Below, one piece after another: positions 42,301 through 46,459 of a stretch of 64,000 nt of DNA. A program made the translations under genes and the position numbers. Source of the stretch: Talpa occidentalis (taxonomy: Eukaryota; Chordata; Mammalia; Eulipotyphla; Talpidae); assembly GCF_014898055.3 (NCBI RefSeq), contig NW_023605083.1, forward strand, positions 63,962,228-64,026,227. Direction: 5' to 3'. The notes beneath the pieces are model-generated. The model was not told the origin of the DNA, searched no databases, and worked only from the letters and a program-made list of their open reading frames with translations. Every line of letters starts with the position of its first letter. The first letter of the stretch is position 1.

Positions 42301-45009
42301 ACTTCAATTCACTCAAGAAATAAATGTCAGACGTGTGCTAAGTGCTGGGTATAAACCTCATAAGCAAAACAAGGTTCTATTTTCAAGGAGCTTATATGTA
42401 TTCTAACATACAGAATACACATTAAGTAAAATATAACTGCAAACTGTAATATGAGATCTATTAACAAGCAGCTGCTATATGGAATTGTACTCCACATAAA
42501 TTAATAAAGTTACATGACTATTTATCACATAACATAGTAACCAATTATTATAATCACCACTTGACTGTATATTTTGCCAAGGTCTGGTATGTAATGGGTT
42601 TAATAAATGAACTCAAAGTCTAATTTAGCTCTGAGTGCCTCTTTTCCAAAAGCATACTTAGTTTAGGTGAAGTAAATACTGAAATTTTGCAACAACTTTT
42701 TTGGGACTTTAATCCCAGTAACTTGGAAGACAGATTATCAATCATTTGACAGCCATCCTAGGCACTAATATTCCCACCTCCTGTGAGTCTGACTATCCTA
42801 AAGATTTATTTATGCATACAAGAGCTGGGGTACAGGCCAGAGGTGCGGAGGGTGAGAAGATTTACCAGAGACAGAGTGGGGGACAAAACAGACTGACACA
42901 CTGCTGAAGGGAGCAGCAGGCGAGCCAGGAGAGGTCTGCTGTGCCATGCGGGTAGCTCCCTGGCCAGGGATTGAACTCGTGCTGCAGTGGCTGCGGTCAG
43001 CTTCATAGGTTATATCTCAACCCCTTGCACCACCAGGGAGTCCCACCAAGTCTGACTATCCTAAATGGAATTTAGTAAGTCATATTATTTATATGTCTAA
43101 GTCAAGATATTTAAAAATTAATAAACAAGTATATTTACAGAATATTACAGTTGTAAAAGAGGAACTGAAAAGCAGATGCAGTGTTCACTGTCATACATTC
43201 TACCTCCTTAAAGAAAACCAAAGGAGAAGCTGGATCAGAGAATGTTAGTGAAGCTTTCTATATTCTCAATCTTAAATTTGGTTTTCCTGGTTATTATTGG
43301 GGTCAAAAATTATCTGTATAACCTTGTCTACTAAGCCTTTTATCATTCAGTTAGCGGTTGTCTATGACAAGGAGCACAGTCACACGCCTAGAGCTAAAGT
43401 GTAGATCTTTGATGAGTGCTAAAGCAGAGCAGCAGAGTTGAGCCACCAAGAGCTTATCTCAGATCAGGAATCTAGAAAACAGTACATGACTGTCAGTATC
43501 TACACTGTATTTCCAGTTCAGTGGATTGCATGGAAATTGGGAATCATAACATTCTTTTACAATCTTCCTCCAAATATTGATATTTTGACCTAGTAGAGAA
43601 TGTGAATTTTAAGTCCATCTTGGAAACTTTTAAAAGGCACACCCATATACATAACAAATTTAGATGGAAAAATATGAACTCAAAAGGCGCAGTCAGCAGC
43701 AGCAGGCTAGCCTGTGTGGACCTTTTAGTGAATATTTTGGGAGGAATAGGAAAAAAAGGAACTAAAGCATGACTTAACTCTAAAATAACTCAGCAACTGA
43801 AAGAACCCAAAGGAGAACTAAGTGGGCATAGGCCTTCTCAAGTGGGGGGCAGGGGTGCATCAGGGTGATAAAAGTGAAAAGGACTTAAAGGTAGGTAACC
43901 TAGAATCAATCACAGTGTAAAAGATCCCATGTTAGACCAAAAGAGAACCAGTATCATTTTATGATCATTCATGTATTGAACTGTCCAGCAGGACTGGAAG
44001 CAACCTGAGGGCAGGCAGTAGCTTAGTCATCTTTGTAAATCTTAGACGTTGGCTGACTGATGGGCCTATGTTGGTCTATTCATCATTCTTAAACAAATGT
44101 TAACTGAAAGATTCTTCAAGGATCAGAGCTTGGCAGCTCACAAGACTGAGGGAGTCTAGCTGTCGACTAACAATACAAGGGAAAAGGCTAAGCTGATCAC
44201 TGAATAAAACAAAGTCCTACTTACTTAAGACTTGAATCCCAAGGCGCTCTATATGATTGGGGGCAAGGGATAGCGATCTCAGTTTTTCAAGCTGGGCATT
44301 AGAGTGCAACTTCCATGCAACAACTTCATAGTGGTTATTCATTCAACAATCTCCTCCTGAGCACTCACTAGGTGCCAGGTACAGTGCCAGGCGCTAGACA
44401 GAGATGAACATAAGCAATTTCTGTCCTACCAAGCCTCACAGTCGGTGTGCATGGATAGAGGAAAATGTGCTTAGCTGTTGAAATAAGGAAGAGAAAGCAA
44501 GTTATTCTGCCTGAGGTTGTAGGAGAAGGGAAATCACTAAACAGTTTTCGATCTGGGCCTTGCAAGATGCTGAAAGTGACCCACCAGGGCCAATTCTATA
44601 GTGTTACCACCTTGTCTAATGAGAAAAGTCTTATATCGATGCCAGTGACTACAATAAAAACTCCTATAAAAACTCTGAGCGAGATTCCTATTAGCAATCA
44701 CCCCCACTTCACGGGAGAAACTGACCCAGAAAGCAAAAGGCGAACACCAGGGTCCCAGTGTGTGTGTAAGGGAGATGCCAGGTCCAGAATCCAGGGTCAG
44801 ACTCAACACTTTGGAGCTCTGCCCGGACCCCGAGAGGTAGAGAGCCCCGGAATGCAGTAAGGATCCGGACCCGGAAGTTGCGAAGAGGTCGGGAATAGAT
44901 GGAGCCCCCTCCGATTATTTGCCCGGCTCTCTGGCCCAAGCTTCTGGGACACTCACCCGCCACTGGGCGAGAGAAAATCAGTGTCGTCCTCGTCGCCCGC
45001 ACCGAACAT
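258..45009 (-). CDS. FKBP15: FKBP15 (WAFL), 27 of probably 28 coding exons
   Basis: FKBP15 is an endosome- and actin-associated protein with a WH1-like N-terminus, an FKBP-type domain and a long coiled coil; the published role is in early endosome transport with WIP/WASP-linked actin (family knowledge). Joined exons (high to low): 45009-44957, 39876-39761, 33577-33493, 33046-32977, 29728-29654, 29372-29274, 28410-28261, 27562-27494, 26422-26276, 24225-24083, 23611-23563, 21470-21363, 19320-19218, 18749-18643, 17390-17276, 15611-15502, 15204-15097, 14673-14579, 13811-13709, 8968-8797, 7180-7044, 5474-5319, 4542-4390, 3427-3302, 2809-2702, 2469-1775, 354-258. The sum is 3,549 nt with no frameshift or stop, and every junction has AG acceptor and GT donor and fits in phase. 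The human protein is about 1,219 residues, so about 25 residues should remain on the last exon, left of the window. The gene shares a CpG-rich promoter with a rightward transcript. It looks intact and functional. Confidence 0.97.
525..1660 (+). repeat. L2-like fragment split by an L1 3' end
   Basis: Old L2-type sequence (wording such as CAGGGCCTTTGCATATGC at about 1400) starts near 525, is interrupted at about 556-1230, then resumes with a repeated CTGCTTAA at the break. Intron 26. Confidence 0.6.
558..1232 (+). mobile_element. L1 3' end fragment
   Basis: Matches the mammalian L1 tail: GCCAACAGACATGAAAAAAT, then ACTGTTGGTGGGAACACAGA, ending in an A-rich run. Nested in the L2 fragment. Degenerate. 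Confidence 0.8.
1663..1684. repeat. (GAAT)n microsatellite
   Basis: Five tandem GAAT units at the end of the L2-derived stretch. Confidence 0.9.
1775..2469 (-). CDS. FKBP15: FKBP15 exon 26, large C-terminal acidic exon
   Basis: 695 nt from MVTLQLLNQRDQEKEEG to a split Ser codon at donor CAG/GTATGC. Rich in Glu, Pro and Ser, expected to be disordered. The open frame runs past 1775 to 1600, but the phase-2 donor at 1775 is the only one that joins exon 27 in frame. The frame also opens above 2469, which is intron. Confidence 0.95.
2702..2809 (-). CDS. FKBP15: FKBP15 exon 25, end of the coiled coil
   Basis: Acceptor TTTTTACGCAG, donor GTACAG. 36 codons, VKKIMNQVFQSLRGEFELEE through NTIK. Confidence 0.95.
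3302..3427 (-). CDS. FKBP15: FKBP15 exon 24
   Basis: Acceptor TGTTTTTCAG, donor GTGAGC. 42 codons, CSALQAQVTTLTEQNEQH through TTDPSEK. Confidence 0.95.
3860..4160 (+). repeat. L2-like 3' fragment
   Basis: Typical L2 wording: CTGCTCAAATGTCTCCTCCT, then a run ending in GGCACTCAGCAAATATTT. Intron 23. Confidence 0.6.
4390..4542 (-). CDS. FKBP15: FKBP15 exon 23
   Basis: Acceptor CTGGCAG, donor GTAGGT. 51 codons, LSLVQAELQTQWEAKCEHL through LLQLQTK; coiled coil. Confidence 0.95.
5319..5474 (-). CDS. FKBP15: FKBP15 exon 22
   Basis: 52 codons, NLSERKKKSAQERCQAEEE through AAAEQ; donor GTAATG. Two AGs compete (after 5475 and after 5465). The upstream one, after TTCTTCTGTTCCCAAG, is chosen because it keeps frame with exon 21 and restores the family's NLSE residues. 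Confidence 0.93.
5475..6330. other. FKBP15 intron 21, no specific feature seen
   Basis: AT-rich sequence with no repeat I can name. Note that 5976-6006 resembles exon 24 wording (GGGTTGAAGCTGCTGCTACT), too short to interpret. Confidence 0.5.
6340..6950 (+). repeat. Old L1/HAL1-like fragment
   Basis: Degenerate L1 tail wording such as AATCTGGCAATATTAG and CACAGCCGCAAAGTTG. Divergent; boundaries approximate. Confidence 0.5.
7044..7180 (-). CDS. FKBP15: FKBP15 exon 21
   Basis: Acceptor AAATCCCAG, donor GTAAGT. LQETSEQAQSKFKSEKQS through EKESLEK; coiled coil. Confidence 0.95.
7960..8240 (+). repeat. Old L2/MIR-type fragment
   Basis: TTGAGCACCACCTTTGTGCC and a following CTTGCCCTCAGGAGCTTGCA are typical of ancient CR1/L2-type repeats. 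The overlapping open frames on both strands are chance. Confidence 0.55.
8797..8968 (-). CDS. FKBP15: FKBP15 exon 20
   Basis: Acceptor ATCCAG, donor GTATGT. AKVTEELAAATAQVSHLQ through KLQAEVS, coiled coil. The 4.7-kb intron before it (8969-13708) carries several SINEs. Confidence 0.95.
9110..9430 (+). repeat. Old L1-like fragment
   Basis: Weak resemblance to an L1 3' region (ATCCATAGTTGCAAAAGAAC). Low identity. Confidence 0.35.
9480..9502. repeat. (CA)n microsatellite
   Basis: Short interrupted CA run. Confidence 0.8.
9552..9871 (-). mobile_element. tRNA-derived SINE, tail type I
   Basis: Reads on the minus strand from GGGCCTCCCCGGTGGCGCAG. A-box-like TGGCGCAGCGG and B-box GTTCGATCC mark tRNA ancestry. 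Flanked by a 16-bp direct repeat TCGCACATGATTTTTT (9536-9551 and 9872-9887). Long T-rich tail. Confidence 0.93.
9930..10460 (-). repeat. Old L1-like fragment
   Basis: Antisense L1 3'UTR-style wording (GATAGTTTCCAGCCTGTTCC, GATGCATAATCCTGG). Intron 19. Confidence 0.5.
11137..11402 (+). mobile_element. tRNA-derived SINE, tail type II
   Basis: Head GGGACTCCCTGGTGGTGCAA, tail TTCTTGTATGCATAAATAAA. Target duplication around AAATCAAA(T)ACTTTGG on both sides. Confidence 0.9.
11462..11733 (+). mobile_element. tRNA-derived SINE, tail type II
   Basis: Head GGGCCTCCCTGGTGGAGCAG, 60 bp after the previous copy and in the same orientation. More diverged; no clear target duplication. Confidence 0.88.
12767..13039 (-). 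mobile_element. tRNA-derived SINE, tail type I
   Basis: Flanked by GTTAATGATTTCTT at 12754 and 13040. High CpG content suggests a young copy. Confidence 0.93.
13709..13811 (-). CDS. FKBP15: FKBP15 exon 19
   Basis: Acceptor TATCTCACAG, donor GTAAAG. YVEQSNLMMEKRNNSLQ onward; coiled coil. The open reading beyond the acceptor is intronic. Confidence 0.95.
14579..14673 (-). CDS. FKBP15: FKBP15 exon 18
   Basis: Acceptor TTGAATTTAG, donor GTAATG. Coiled coil ENERLKQEILEKSSRIEE through LIERNQ; its last two bases complete Arg with exon 19. Confidence 0.95.
15097..15204 (-). CDS. FKBP15: FKBP15 exon 17
   Basis: Acceptor CTTTCATAG, donor GTGAGG. 36 codons from VDELQKHSTGNS to IQRIIQ. Confidence 0.95.
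15502..15611 (-). CDS. FKBP15: FKBP15 exon 16, start of the coiled coil
   Basis: Acceptor TCTGTTTAG, donor GTGACG. Encodes SGDMASFLMTEARQHN and the heptad-like VSKVADKMDHLMTK. Confidence 0.95.
15612..16660. repeat. FKBP15 intron 15 with an old L2/MIR-type segment
   Basis: At 15917-16200, CATGCCAGGCATTATACCAG and following text resemble an ancient L2-type repeat. The rest (15612-15900, 16210-16660) shows nothing specific. Confidence 0.45.
16669..16927 (-). mobile_element. tRNA-derived SINE, tail type II
   Basis: Tail ATTTATGCATACAAGAGC; target duplication CTCATTTATTATCTT at 16654 and 16928. Confidence 0.92.
17276..17390 (-). CDS. FKBP15: FKBP15 exon 15
   Basis: Acceptor TTTTCTCAG, donor GTAGGA. 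Encodes PYAGLPAYAYPQASAV and QLQPVRPLYPAS; Tyr/Pro-rich linker just before the coiled coil. Confidence 0.94.
18060..18500 (+). repeat. MIR fragment split by a SINE
   Basis: MIR-type wording TGTGTGCCAAGTCTTACACC before, and ACAACAGCCTATAAGGCAG after, the SINE at 18155-18439. Confidence 0.55.
18155..18439 (-). mobile_element. tRNA-derived SINE, tail type I
   Basis: CpG-rich, near-consensus copy. Target duplication CTGCATTCAGTCTT at 18141 and 18440. Confidence 0.93.
18643..18749 (-). CDS. FKBP15: FKBP15 exon 14
   Basis: Acceptor TTTGTCTTAG, donor GTAACC. Encodes PQPPVSGLQTPSAALMA onward, low-complexity linker. Confidence 0.93.
19218..19320 (-). CDS. FKBP15: FKBP15 exon 13
   Basis: Acceptor CTGTTTCAG, donor GTAAGT. 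Starts DMNALRGAGQPLATPS; Pro/Gln/Ser-rich linker. Confidence 0.94.
19739..19832. repeat. 26-bp minisatellite, about 3.5 units
   Basis: Units of the form AAATAATCTNCAG...TTCCAGGTAC repeat every 26 bp with a few substitutions. Intron 12. Confidence 0.85.
20093..20364 (+). mobile_element. tRNA-derived SINE, tail type II
   Basis: Head GGGCCTCCCTGGTGGTGGGT with a deletion in the A-box region. Target duplication CTCTGATAT on both sides. Confidence 0.92.
20375..21362. other. FKBP15 intron 12 remainder, AT-rich
   Basis: No repeat or exon recognised in this AT-rich stretch. Confidence 0.5.
21363..21470 (-). CDS. FKBP15: FKBP15 exon 12
   Basis: 36 codons, NPDTVKAKLISRMAKMG then QPMLPILPPQLD. Donor GTATGT. 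The acceptor lies after a 20-T run; this acceptor and the first 25 exon bases are copied in inverted orientation at 24439-24562. Confidence 0.95.
21446..21570 (-). other. Source of an inverted copy: intron 11 end and exon 12 start
   Basis: The segment holds the T20 polypyrimidine tract, the acceptor CTCTTTTCAG and 25 exon bases. A near-identical copy lies at 24439-24562 on the opposite strand. Confidence 0.95.
22386..22654 (-). mobile_element. tRNA-derived SINE, tail type II, diverged
   Basis: Target duplication AGGAAGCTAAG at 22375 and 22655. Several substitutions in the body. Confidence 0.88.
22666..23562. other. FKBP15 intron 11 remainder
   Basis: AT-rich, with short A-runs near 22800 and 23020. 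No repeat named. Confidence 0.5.
23563..23611 (-). CDS. FKBP15: FKBP15 exon 11, 49-nt small exon
   Basis: Acceptor TTTGCTTTCAG, donor GTAAGT. Encodes EPALRTKSNSLSEQLT after completing a Gly codon. Too short to appear as an open frame on its own; found from the phase gap between exons 10 and 12. Confidence 0.92.
24083..24225 (-). CDS. FKBP15: FKBP15 exon 10
   Basis: Acceptor CTTTCCCAG, donor GTAAGA. Encodes a Ser/Pro-rich disordered linker (VKLTKECASEGHSVSS onward). With exon 11 it makes 192 nt, a multiple of three. It sits in the loop of a long inverted repeat (see findings). Confidence 0.93.
24355..24771 (+). mobile_element. tRNA-derived SINE interrupted by a copied gene segment
   Basis: Head GGGCCTCCCTGGTGGCGCAA to 24406, then foreign sequence to about 24570, then the SINE resumes at GAGTTCGATGCCTGGCC and runs to its ATGCATAAATAAATAAAT tail. 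Total 417 bp against about 265 for an intact copy. Confidence 0.92.
24439..24562 (+). other. Inverted copy of the FKBP15 exon 12 acceptor region
   Basis: Matches the reverse complement of 21446-21570 over its whole length: TTTAAACCAAGATCCAAAGG, then GGTAAGGAACCTGATTACAG, a 21-T run, the acceptor and GGCCAAGT. Differences seen: one substitution (GAGCTTATT for GAGCTGATT), one extra T and one missing AC. It lies in intron 9, so FKBP15 RNA carries it as antisense to its own acceptor. Confidence 0.95.
24772..25042 (-). mobile_element. tRNA-derived SINE, mosaic type
   Basis: Inserted directly in the tail of the previous SINE, in opposite orientation. It combines a type I tail (TGGGTACAGTCAGAAGCG) with a type II head. 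Confidence 0.9.
25060..25592 (-). repeat. Old L1-like 3' fragment with TG-rich stretch
   Basis: Antisense L1 wording (TTATTGATGGACACTTAGGA near 25540). AT/TG-rich run at 25280-25410. Confidence 0.5.
25593..25870 (+). mobile_element. tRNA-derived SINE, tail type I
   Basis: Head GGGCCTCCCCGGTGGCGCAG; target duplication AAAATAA(C/T)GTG on both sides; simple AATA tail. Confidence 0.92.
25905..25938. repeat. Short CTGC/CTAT/CTAC tetranucleotide run
   Basis: Interrupted tetranucleotide repeat, TCTGTCTATCTACCTACC. Confidence 0.75.
26276..26422 (-). CDS. FKBP15: FKBP15 exon 9, end of the FKBP domain
   Basis: Acceptor ATTCCTAAAG, donor GTGAGT. 49 codons beginning GWEDGMLGMKKGGKRLL. The Trp at the pocket floor and the final VFEVE strand are present, but the canonical Ala-Tyr-Gly turn is Ala-Val-Gly. 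Ends the domain near residue 288. Confidence 0.95.
26423..27493. repeat. FKBP15 intron 8 with a MIR fragment
   Basis: MIR-type text at about 26720-26890 (GGGATGAGAAAACTGAGGTT). No feature recognised in the rest. Confidence 0.55.
27494..27562 (-). CDS. FKBP15: FKBP15 exon 8, FKBP domain core
   Basis: Acceptor AATTGCAG, donor GTAGAT. 23 codons, VFDSTANKDKLLRLKLG then SGKVIK. The Phe-Asp pair and Val-Ile match FKBP12 pocket positions 36/37 and 55/56; the usual pocket Phe46 is Leu here. Confidence 0.95.
27752..27823 (-). mobile_element. Truncated tRNA-derived SINE (head only)
   Basis: Minus-strand head (CCTGCGCCACCAGGGAGGTC) and B-box region only; the body and tail are missing. Confidence 0.75.
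28261..28410 (-). CDS. FKBP15: FKBP15 exon 7, start of the FKBP domain
   Basis: Acceptor CTTGCAG, donor GTTAGA. 50 codons. After a short VCIAKCNS linker the FKBP fold begins; GDSLEVAYTSWF carries the tyrosine that corresponds to Tyr26 of FKBP12. Confidence 0.95.
28570..28815 (+). repeat. MIR element
   Basis: Characteristic core: GGAGTCAGACTGTCTGGATT, then CTTATTAACTTGTGACTTC and a terminal GCACAGCACCTGGCA. Intron 6. Confidence 0.8.
29274..29372 (-). CDS. FKBP15: FKBP15 exon 6
   Basis: Acceptor CTCTCCCCAG, donor GTAATA. 33 codons, VRPNNYSTFYDDQRQNWS through FNKQ; this is the end of the WH1-like region (about residue 166). Confidence 0.95.
29654..29728 (-). CDS. FKBP15: FKBP15 exon 5
   Basis: Acceptor GAGTACAG, donor GTAAGA. 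Exactly 25 codons, starting YRILLYISQQQPVTVAK; beta-strand-like WH1 segment. Confidence 0.94.
29965..30180 (+). repeat. Old L1 3'UTR fragment with G-rich run
   Basis: ATACAAATGGCCAACAAGCA and CACTTCACACCTACTAGG are L1 tail wording; a G-rich run lies at 30104-30135. Confidence 0.75.
30180..31299. other. FKBP15 intron 4 segment, no feature named
   Basis: No exon seen. An A/G-rich stretch at 30590-30900 may be an old L1 5' or ORF1-side piece, but I cannot support that. Confidence 0.4.
31300..31769 (+). mobile_element. Betaretrovirus-like ERV LTR, family A copy 1
   Basis: TG...CA ends (TGTTGGGGGAAAGG to CCCTGTAACA), 470 bp. Same family as 36186-36663 and 46460-46892. Followed at once by an apparent lysine-tRNA primer binding site. 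Confidence 0.88.
31773..31790 (+). other. tRNA-Lys primer binding site of an ERV
   Basis: TGGCACCCAACATGGGGC agrees at 16 of 18 positions with the complement of the tRNA-Lys(1,2) 3' end. Both differences are CpG-to-CpA changes. Starts 3 bp after the LTR. Confidence 0.8.
31799..32387 (-). mobile_element. Second ERV LTR, inverted, family B
   Basis: On the minus strand it runs from TGTAACAGGGTAGTCCCC to CTGCCCTGTAACA, 589 bp, with an ATTAAA poly(A) signal before the R/U5-like end. Apart from the last dozen bases it does not resemble family A. Sits tail-to-tail with the LTR at 31300. Confidence 0.75.
32977..33046 (-). CDS. FKBP15: FKBP15 exon 4
   Basis: Acceptor CTTCTCAAG, donor GTAAGA. Encodes TNGQYLKQGKFGAAVLG and NHTARE within the WH1-like region. 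The first base completes the Tyr codon begun in exon 3. Confidence 0.93.
33493..33577 (-). CDS. FKBP15: FKBP15 exon 3
   Basis: Acceptor CATCTTCAG, donor GTAAGT. Encodes a Thr-rich linker followed by VLVATAVHAYR, the entry to the WH1-like region. Both ends split codons (Gly and Tyr) that are completed correctly by exons 2 and 4. Confidence 0.93.
33780..33791. repeat. Poly-T run
   Basis: Short homopolymer in intron 2; nothing else is seen between 33578 and 34230. Confidence 0.6.
34254..34533 (+). mobile_element. tRNA-derived SINE, tail type I
   Basis: Head GGGCCTTTTCGGTGGCGCAG; target duplication AAAAATGACCATACG at 34238 and 34534. Confidence 0.93.
34556..35460 (-). repeat. Old L1-like fragment with nested LTR-like sequence
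   Basis: Antisense L1 tail text before 34790 and after 35235 (AAATGGGATTATGGAATAAA). The middle, 34790-35230, resembles an old ERV LTR in antisense (GTGAGACCTTCCAGCC near its end). Family not determined. Confidence 0.5.
35700..37075 (-). mobile_element. L1 fragment split by a solo LTR
   Basis: Antisense L1 end of ORF2/3'UTR: AAGTGAGACCGTGTGGTACC, GCTGAGTAGTATTCCA, ATACCTAGCAATGGTTTTGC and later CATTTTTTGGAGAAATGTC. Interrupted at 36186-36663 by a family A LTR. Confidence 0.85.
36186..36663 (+). mobile_element. Solo ERV LTR, family A copy 2
   Basis: 478 bp, TGTTAGGGGGAAAGG to CCCTATAACA. Carries TATAAAAA at 36347 and the poly(A) signal AATAAA at 36543, so U3, R and U5 can be told apart. No PBS or viral genes follow, hence a solo LTR. 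Inserted in an L1; flanking bases (CTACAA, CTATGA) are only an imperfect duplication. Confidence 0.9.
37098..37432 (+). mobile_element. Tigger1, internally deleted DNA transposon
   Basis: Left end CATACCTCACTTTATTATAC and GGTTTGTGGCAACCCTGTGT; right end ACTGGGAAACAAAAAAGAAC and TTTCTGAGGTGAGCCC. The terminal inverted repeats remain; the transposase region is absent. Confidence 0.88.
37433..38946. other. FKBP15 intron 2 segment, no repeat named
   Basis: T-rich, possibly very old repeat. No exon, RNA gene or clear element seen. Confidence 0.45.
38965..39238 (-). mobile_element. tRNA-derived SINE, tail type II
   Basis: Target duplication CCCATGAGGA(A/C)TTCTT on both sides; ATTTATTTATGCATACATG tail. 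Confidence 0.92.
39610..39725 (+). repeat. MER5A-like fragment (hAT-Charlie)
   Basis: GCAAACATTTTCTGTAAAGG and GGTTTTATGGGCCACATGA. Contains a tandem duplication of ACAAGTTGTAAATATTTT-like sequence at 39645-39677. Confidence 0.8.
39761..39876 (-). CDS. FKBP15: FKBP15 exon 2
   Basis: Acceptor TTCTATTAACAG, donor GTAAGT. Encodes residues about 18-56, including ARLASLFGLDQAAAGHG and FFQYTAPKQPKKGQG. Phase 2 in, phase 1 out, matching its neighbours. Confidence 0.95.
40037..40326 (+). mobile_element. tRNA-derived SINE, tail type I
   Basis: Target duplication GAAATCACAATTG at 40024 and 40327; near-consensus body. Confidence 0.93.
41165..41765 (-). repeat. Old ERV LTR-like fragment
   Basis: Antisense text such as AAGCTTCCAAGAGTCCTCTT and AGCAATGAGTTGTAATGTGT resembles old mammalian LTRs. 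Family uncertain. Confidence 0.5.
41790..42440 (+). repeat. L2-type fragments
   Basis: CTCAATGATGCATCAATATT, CAAGACCTTGCTCCTCC and, further on, TGCTAAGTGCTGGGTATAAA. Open frames here are not genes. Confidence 0.55.
42803..43045 (-). mobile_element. tRNA-derived SINE, tail type II
   Basis: Target duplication AGTCTGACTATCCTAAA at 42786 and 43049. Confidence 0.92.
43066..44880. other. FKBP15 intron 1, promoter-proximal part
   Basis: No repeat boundary recognised except a short L2-type text at 44340-44400 (GAGCACTCACTAGGTGCC). No exon seen. Confidence 0.5.
44957..45009 (-). CDS. FKBP15: FKBP15 exon 1, coding part with start codon
   Basis: The ATG at 45009-45007 opens MFGAGDEDDTDFLSPSG and the exon ends in a split Gly codon before a strong GTGAGT donor. 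A purine at -3 supports the start, and this acidic N-terminus is the known FKBP15 one. The 5'UTR continues upward into the CpG island; its end cannot be fixed from sequence. Confidence 0.95.
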
Positions 45010-45299
45010 CGCGCAGGGTTCCGCCCGGCTGCGGGAAGGAAGTCCCGGTGTTTCCACGGCCTTTCACCCTGGCGTCGTGAAAGGCCGCGCCGGCGGGCTG
45101 CTTTCCGGCAGGACAAACTCCCTCAAGGCGCCAGGGCCGGGAGCAGCCCCCGCTGGTGAGAAGGTGGGGGGGAAGGGAAAGGGGAGGACCTCGCGGCACG
45201 CGCGTCGCATGACGTAAGGCCCCTCTGGCCAGCAGAGGCGGCGAAACCTGCAGGGGCTCGGAAATCCTGCTTCGGGATTGGCTGGAGATGCCGGAGGCG

Positions 45300-45445
45300 G
45301 GGCAGGGGCGGGAAGCGGCGGCCTAGGTGGCGGCGGTGGACACGTCAAGCCGGGCAGAAGTGGAGGGGGCTCCGCAGAGTCTGGTGGGGGTGACGGGTTA
45401 AGGTTCTGAGAGGCGGGCGCCGGGGGCCAGACTCCATCTGCGAAG
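45300..45445 (+). other. SLC31A1: SLC31A1 exon 1, non-coding (5'UTR)
   Basis: Ends GCGAAG followed by the strong donor GTAAGG. In mammals SLC31A1 (CTR1, plasma-membrane copper importer) starts head-to-head with FKBP15 and its ATG lies in exon 2. The start is not determinable and 45300 is approximate. Identity rests on synteny plus the donor, not on coding sequence. The downstream plus-strand sequence to 64000 shows no His/Met-rich CTR1 N-terminus. Confidence 0.7.
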
Positions 45446-45749
45446 GTAAGGCTTCCCCCGTCCCCTCTCGCGACCCTGACGTGGGCATCGTCCTTTCCCC
45501 TCTGGGAGGAGGACCCTCTAAGCTGCTCTTCTCTGCGCGGCGAAAGGAGAAAGGGCCCAGGAATGGCATTCCAGGGACTTGAGCGTTCCGCCCGTCCACT
45601 ACGGTGACACACCTGGAGTGACCTTGGGACAGGGTCCTTGGTGTGTGGGTTTCCCGGGCTATAAAGCGGTCCCAAAGCCACGACCGCTCATTTTCTCGTT
45701 TATGTATATTTTTATTCGACGGGCCATTTGTTTGGTGTTTGCATGTTGA

Positions 45750-45910
45750 CTTTTAGATCTCCGAGGTCATCAGATTCAATCTCAGTCTCCTCACAGTCCC
45801 AGAGTTCACAGATAGGGAAACGAAGGAACTAAGCACTTGAGTGGTTAGTCCGAAGTCAGAGAGAGTAAAGGGCGAACAGGGCCCGGATTCCTGGTCTTTT
45901 AATTGAGGAC
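45750..45910 (-). repeat. MIR/L2-type fragment
   Basis: ACAGATAGGGAAACGAAGGA is typical of MIR-type repeats. First repeat in SLC31A1 intron 1. Confidence 0.5.
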
Positions 45911-46459
45911 TGAGTGAGCAGCTGATGGGTGAAGGGTGATGGCCTCCTTCAGGCCATGTGCTCCTACAGTGTGATTATGTCTACAGTGGCATATATCTTA
46001 AGAGTAGTCTTCTCTCCCGAGTCCACCTATGCAGGTGAGATGCAGGAGAGCTGGGGCATTCTAGTGGGTGATGGAAAGGAGGAAAATTCCCCAGCCTTGG
46101 CTTTGTCCTGGGTTTTGCTTAGGCTTCCTGCCACAGACCTAAGTAAACATCAGTTGCTACCTACTGCCCTGCTTCCAGTTTCCTCCCTGTGTGTATCTTA
46201 TGTAAGTATTTCTGTGGTAACCTGGTATAATTCTTGGAAGAGTTTCCAGGTAGATGTGACTTAGCCAAGGTATGGATAAGCAGACAATATCTTACTCTTT
46301 CCATAGATCTCACTGGAGGTCTTTCACTAAGGATGTCTGTCAATCAGTTTGTTACAACAGGTGTCCCTTACCTGAATGTTTTAATCTGTAAGCGTGAAAT
46401 TGAAGTGATTGATGGCTCCCTCTGAGATTACCATACCCTTGGCACTTCCCTTGTCCTTC

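Larger units (their letters stand above)
44880..45560. promoter_or_regulatory. CpG-rich bidirectional promoter, FKBP15 / SLC31A1
   Basis: Dense CpG sequence between two divergent first exons, about 300 bp apart. Visible motifs: TGACGTAA (CRE-like) at 45210-45217, an inverted CCAAT box (ATTGG) at 45277-45281, two GC-box-like stretches at about 45294-45313, and a CTCF-like TGGCCAGCAGAGGCGGC at 45226-45242. No TATA box is seen on either side, as is usual for housekeeping-type CpG promoters. Motif calls are by eye; the promoter call rests on the position of both exons. Confidence 0.85.

Noticed and set aside
44709..45681. Several long frames across the CpG island, including 205 codons on the minus strand
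   Set aside because: GC-rich promoter DNA lacks stops by chance. Only the 53 coding bases of FKBP15 exon 1 are supported.
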